Part shown: piece after piece, positions 14,043 through 16,586 of the stretch
How the letters are laid out: each line of letters begins with the position of its first letter
How positions within the stretch are numbered: the stretch's first letter is position 1
Origin: CAZDUS01 sp964609375
GTDB lineage: Bacteria; Verrucomicrobiota; Kiritimatiellia; CAIKKV01; CAITUY01
DNA: 16,586 nucleotides
Direction: 5' to 3'
Assembly: GCA_964609375.1 (NCBI GenBank)
Contig: CAZSSA010000053.1
Coordinates: 1-16,586 of the forward strand
The notes under the pieces: model-generated
Database searches by the model: none
What the model was told of the DNA's origin: nothing
The model's input: only the letters and a program-made list of their open reading frames with translations
Translations under genes and position numbers: made by a program

Positions 14043-14801
14043 TCATTCCCGCTTGAGGGGTTTTGAAAAATCACGCAGACGCACACCCGCCCCGTCGAAA
14101 ACCAGAATCAACTTCTCCTGCGCAAGCCGATTCAAAACACGCGAATCCTTGTCAAAATCCCATTCCCACGTCGCACGCCGTGAATCACTGCTAACGGAAT
14201 TACTGTTCCTGATCTCACTGGGAATGCCAATACGCGCCGTTACCCTCAGCCCGTTCAGAAATGGCGACACCCTCTCGCTCACCTGTGGATCGTCCACGTT
14301 CGGCAACTCGCTCGGCAACCCCATCTCAGGCAACGACACCACCAACTTGTAGCTCCCTGTCCCCGCACCCGACAACACAAACCCGCACATATCGAAAAAA
14401 GGCTGATTTAACAATGTCTCCAGCCGTGTGAAGGTTACCGTTAGATCAACGTAACGCCAGCCCCCCTGGGACCGCGTCTGCAACTTGGTCAGCATGATCC
14501 CCTGCTTATCCAGCATGTTAAACCGTTCGCGCACCACGGCTTCATCAAACAGATAAGGCACATCGTCTGCGCGGCTCGACCTTCTCCGCTTGTCTCCCTT
14601 ATTCACACGGTCAAGATCACTGACCATGCCGCGCGTTGTTTCAATCTGTCGAATCATGTGACCCGGCATGGCGTAAACGACTCGCCAGGTCCCAGCCCCC
14701 TCCGCATCAATATCAAGCGTGGAATCGATCTTGATACAACCCGTCAAAGACAATAACCCGGCACCGATCAACGCCACCTTGGTGAATGCAAATCGCATCA
14801 T
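14043..14801 (-). CDS. Predicted lipoprotein, LppM-like
   Basis: A 252-residue protein with a lipoprotein signal peptide: short basic start (MMRFAFTK), hydrophobic core, then lipobox LTGC with C22 as the lipidated residue. After export it would be cleaved by LspA and anchored in a membrane, facing periplasm or outer leaflet. The opening of the mature part (CIKIDSTLDIDAEGAGTW) and the overall beta-rich pattern resemble LppM-type bacterial lipoproteins; this is an impression from memory and is weak. No transmembrane segment follows the signal peptide. The start overlaps the stop of the ftsB-like gene by 4 bp (ATGA), with GGAG 7 bases upstream, so it is coupled to it. Function is unknown; the position between a division gene and thrS could hint at an envelope role but is not evidence. 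Confidence 0.75.
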   Translation of the reverse strand: MMRFAFTKVALIGAGLLSLTGCIKIDSTLDIDAEGAGTWRVVYAMPGHMIRQIETTRGMVSDLDRVNKGDKRRRSSRADDVPYLFDEAVVRERFNMLDKQGIMLTKLQTRSQGGWRYVDLTVTFTRLETLLNQPFFDMCGFVLSGAGTGSYKLVVSLPEMGLPSELPNVDDPQVSERVSPFLNGLRVTARIGIPSEIRNSNSVSSDSRRATWEWDFDKDSRVLNRLAQEKLILVFDGAGVRLRDFSKPLKRE

Positions 14802-15106
14802 GGCCTTGCTCCCGATACCTTGTTGGTGGATGGAAAACGGAAAATGGTCTCGCCCGGCTTGGCCATTCCCTGCTCACGGGCAATACGTTCAACAAACTCC
14901 GGATCCGTACGGAATCGTTGCTGCTTCTCGTCCAACTGGCGGATCCGGCTTTCCAGTCGTGCGTTATTGTCCTCAAGCGAACGTTTACGCCTCTGCAACT
15001 CCTGCTGGGTATGGGCACGCGGCACAAAGACACAAATCACCGCCACCACACAACAGACAATCACGATGATCCATGCGAACCGATAGAGCATCACCCAGAA
15101 GTTCAT
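14798..15106 (-). CDS. FtsB/DivIC-like septum formation initiator protein
   Basis: A 102-residue bitopic membrane protein: short N-terminus, one transmembrane helix (about 6-28), a periplasmic coiled coil (about 32-68) rich in Arg, Glu and Gln, then the family block TDPEFVERIAREQGMAKPGETIFRF. FtsB/DivIC joins FtsL and FtsQ/DivIB in the divisome and helps activate septal wall synthesis. Both size and layout fit. It lies downstream of eno, as ftsB does in many Proteobacteria, which supports the call. ATG 15106 places the helix near the N-terminus as usual; only a weak GGATGGG site precedes it, and the open frame runs on to 15148. Family confident; whether to name it FtsB or DivIC is a matter of convention. 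Confidence 0.87.
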   Translation of the reverse strand: MNFWVMLYRFAWIIVIVCCVVAVICVFVPRAHTQQELQRRKRSLEDNNARLESRIRQLDEKQQRFRTDPEFVERIAREQGMAKPGETIFRFPSTNKVSGARP

Positions 15107-15160
15107 GATCGCAACCCATCCGCCTTGTCCATATCCACACGGCGACAATCACAGGCAAAC

Positions 15161-15197
15161 CGTCATCGGAACCACGTCAGCCGCGGCCCCGATGACG
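15161..15197 (-). other. Stem-loop between eno and the ftsB-like gene
   Basis: A perfect 9-bp inverted repeat CGTCATCGG/CCGATGACG (15161-15169 and 15189-15197) encloses a 19-base loop that itself contains the palindrome GCCGCGGC. On the eno transcript it begins 11 bases after the enolase stop. After the stem comes GTTTGCC, only three T, so it is not a strong intrinsic terminator. It may be a partial terminator, an RNase-resistant 3' end or a processing site that lowers ftsB expression relative to the highly expressed eno. Confidence 0.65.
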
Positions 15198-15207
15198 ACT
15201 TCATTCC

Positions 15208-16482
15208 TTAGATCACACCGCCATACACGGCGTAATCGCCCAGCATTTCCTCAATGCGCAATAGCTGATTGTATTTGCACACCCGGTCCGTACGGCACAA
15301 CGACCCGGTCTTGATCTGGCCCGCATTCGTCGCCACGGCAATATCCGCAATGGTCGCATCCTCTGTTTCGCCAGAACGATGACTCACCACCGCCGTATAA
15401 CCCGCCTGCGTCGCCATCCGGATCGCGTCCAGCGTCTCGGTCAAGGTCCCGATCTGGTTCACCTTGATCAAGATGGAGTTGGCAATGCCCAGATCAATCC
15501 CCTTCTTCAGGAACTTGGTGTTGGTCACAAACAGATCGTCACCCACCAACTGGCACTTGTCGCCCAACTTCTCGGTCAGCTTCTTCCAGCCATCCCAGTC
15601 GTTTTCAGACATTCCGTCCTCGATACTGATGATCGGATATTTCGCGCACAACTTGGCATAGAACGCCGCCATCTCCTCAGCCGTGTGTACCGAGCCATCA
15701 CTCTTCTTGAACACATAACGCTTCTTGCCGGCATCATAAAATTCGCTCGCCGCCACATCCAACGCCAGGAAGACATCCTTGCCCGGCTTGTAACCCGCCA
15801 GCTTGATCGCGTCCATGATCACATCCAACGCCTGGGTATTGCTCGCCAGTTTGGGGGCAAACCCACCCTCGTCACCCACCGAGGTGCTGAGTTTCATGCC
15901 TTTCAGCACACTCTTCAACGCGTGGAACACTTCCGTGCCCATGCGCAAGCCTTCGGCAAACGACTTCGCGCCCTTGGGCATGATCATGAATTCCTGGATA
16001 TCGATCGGAGCATCGGAATGCGCGCCACCGTTCATGATGTTCATCATCGGCACCGGCATGACCTTGGCATTGGCACCGCCGATATAACGGAACAGCGGCA
16101 ATCCACAATACTCAGCCGCCGCCTTGGCCGTCGCCAGCGACACCGCCAGGATGGCATTGGCGCCAAGCTTGCCCTTCGTCGCGGTCCCGTCCATCTCGAT
16201 CATCGCCATGTCGATACCGACCTGGTCCCGACTGTCCCACCCCAGCAATTCCGGGGCAATGACTTCGTTCACGTTGCGAACCGCCTTGAGGACTCCCTTG
16301 CCCAGATAGCGCTTCTTATCGCCATCCCGCAATTCGACGGCCTCGTGTTCGCCCGTCGACGCGCCGGACGGCACAGCCGCACGACCCATCACGCCGCTCT
16401 CGAGCGTAACATCCACTTCCACCGTGGGGTTACCCCGTGAATCCAGAATTTCCCGCGCCACAATGCTTTCAATCAATGCCAT
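15208..16482 (-). CDS. eno: Enolase (phosphopyruvate hydratase)
   Basis: A 424-residue cytoplasmic enzyme interconverting 2-phosphoglycerate and phosphoenolpyruvate in glycolysis and gluconeogenesis. The full catalytic set is visible: catalytic acid E205 (GDEGGF) and base K340 (LIKVNQIGT); magnesium ligands D242 (LALDVAAS), E288 (SIEDGM) and D315 (VGDDLFVT); and substrate contacts in SHRSGETED (H368) and K391 (GQIKTGS). The N-terminal capping domain carries the mobile loop SGASTGEHEA. ATG 16482 has GAGGAG 9 bases upstream and yields the standard family N-terminus (IVAREILDSRGNPTVEV); the frame runs on to 16563 without support. A promoter at 16548-16576 supports this as first gene of the eno-ftsB-lipoprotein-thrS-infC cluster. 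Confidence 0.98.
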   Translation of the reverse strand: MALIESIVAREILDSRGNPTVEVDVTLESGVMGRAAVPSGASTGEHEAVELRDGDKKRYLGKGVLKAVRNVNEVIAPELLGWDSRDQVGIDMAMIEMDGTATKGKLGANAILAVSLATAKAAAEYCGLPLFRYIGGANAKVMPVPMMNIMNGGAHSDAPIDIQEFMIMPKGAKSFAEGLRMGTEVFHALKSVLKGMKLSTSVGDEGGFAPKLASNTQALDVIMDAIKLAGYKPGKDVFLALDVAASEFYDAGKKRYVFKKSDGSVHTAEEMAAFYAKLCAKYPIISIEDGMSENDWDGWKKLTEKLGDKCQLVGDDLFVTNTKFLKKGIDLGIANSILIKVNQIGTLTETLDAIRMATQAGYTAVVSHRSGETEDATIADIAVATNAGQIKTGSLCRTDRVCKYNQLLRIEEMLGDYAVYGGVI

Positions 16483-16547
16483 GATACCAGTCTCCTCGTT
16501 CTTGTTGATCCCATTAGCCGACCCACGGCCGACTTGTCTATCGGCAC

Positions 16548-16576
16548 ACCATACGTCACCCACCCGCCGTTTTCAA
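16548..16576 (-). promoter_or_regulatory. Probable eno promoter
   Basis: On the - strand TTGAAA (16576-16571, 5 of 6 matches) and TATGGT (16553-16548, 4 of 6) are separated by exactly 17 bases. Transcription would start near 16541, giving a leader of about 59 bases before ATG 16482. It lies at the window edge, so I cannot exclude that a gene upstream reads into eno. Confidence 0.5.
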
Positions 16577-16586
16577 GGAAATCCAC

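Noticed and set aside
15379..16440. A 353-codon open frame on the + strand
   Set aside because: It lies wholly antisense to enolase, whose full set of catalytic motifs is on the - strand. The translation is His/Arg-rich with no recognisable family, typical of a shadow frame.

Overview
The window (16,586 bp, moderately GC-rich) is chromosomal DNA from a Gram-negative bacterium. LpxA (lipid A synthesis), an LspA signal peptidase and a lipobox-bearing lipoprotein indicate an outer membrane. A flavodiiron protein with desulforedoxin-type partners points to an anaerobic or microaerophilic life. A PVC-superphylum member (Verrucomicrobiota, Kiritimatiellota, Lentisphaerota) is my best guess. It rests on the dksA-lspA adjacency, which I recall from Chlamydia, and on a Lys/Ala-rich, histone-H1-like tail on the DksA-type protein. 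The placement is inference, not proof. No tRNA, rRNA, CRISPR array, insertion sequence or phage gene was found, and no gene-free stretch exceeds 300 bases.

Layout. Positions 1-100 are a C-rich low-complexity tract with 7-bp repeats (ACCATCA, then ACCCTGA) that runs into the first start codon. On the + strand follow an ABC-2-type exporter permease (101-1765) and a cobalamin-domain-type radical SAM protein (1798-3504). On the - strand lies a compact oxygen/NO-defence operon read from 5208 to 3551: a class A flavodiiron protein, a single-domain desulforedoxin-like protein and a tandem two-domain desulforedoxin-like protein. Next come a + strand Ddl-like ATP-grasp ligase (5411-6475) and, tail to tail with a 2-bp gap, a - strand zinc metallopeptidase (6478-7518) with its own extended -10 promoter.

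From 16586 down to 7633 everything reads on the - strand in two core-gene operons. The first is eno - ftsB/divIC-like - lipoprotein - thrS - infC. It has a probable promoter before eno, a 9-bp stem-loop between eno and ftsB, a possible internal promoter before thrS, and a clear intrinsic terminator after infC. The second is dksA/traR-like - lspA - miaA - radC - lpxA, with a consensus -35 and extended -10 promoter just beyond that terminator. These genes cover glycolysis, division, tRNA charging and modification, translation initiation, lipoprotein maturation and lipid A synthesis.

Most notable points: infC appears to start at an AUU codon behind a perfect Shine-Dalgarno, the hallmark of IF3 autoregulation, which upstream homology (RVNxxIRAPxVRL) supports. 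ThrS has no TGS domain and probably starts at UUG. infC is followed by a terminator rather than rpmI-rplT. The flavodiiron protein is paired with three desulforedoxin-like centres on two small proteins instead of an ordinary rubredoxin. The ATP-grasp protein keeps the Ddl metal ligands but has lost Ddl substrate-site signatures. I found no convincing wholly new system; the flavodiiron/desulforedoxin operon and the ATP-grasp/metallopeptidase pair are the best candidates for unexplored biology.
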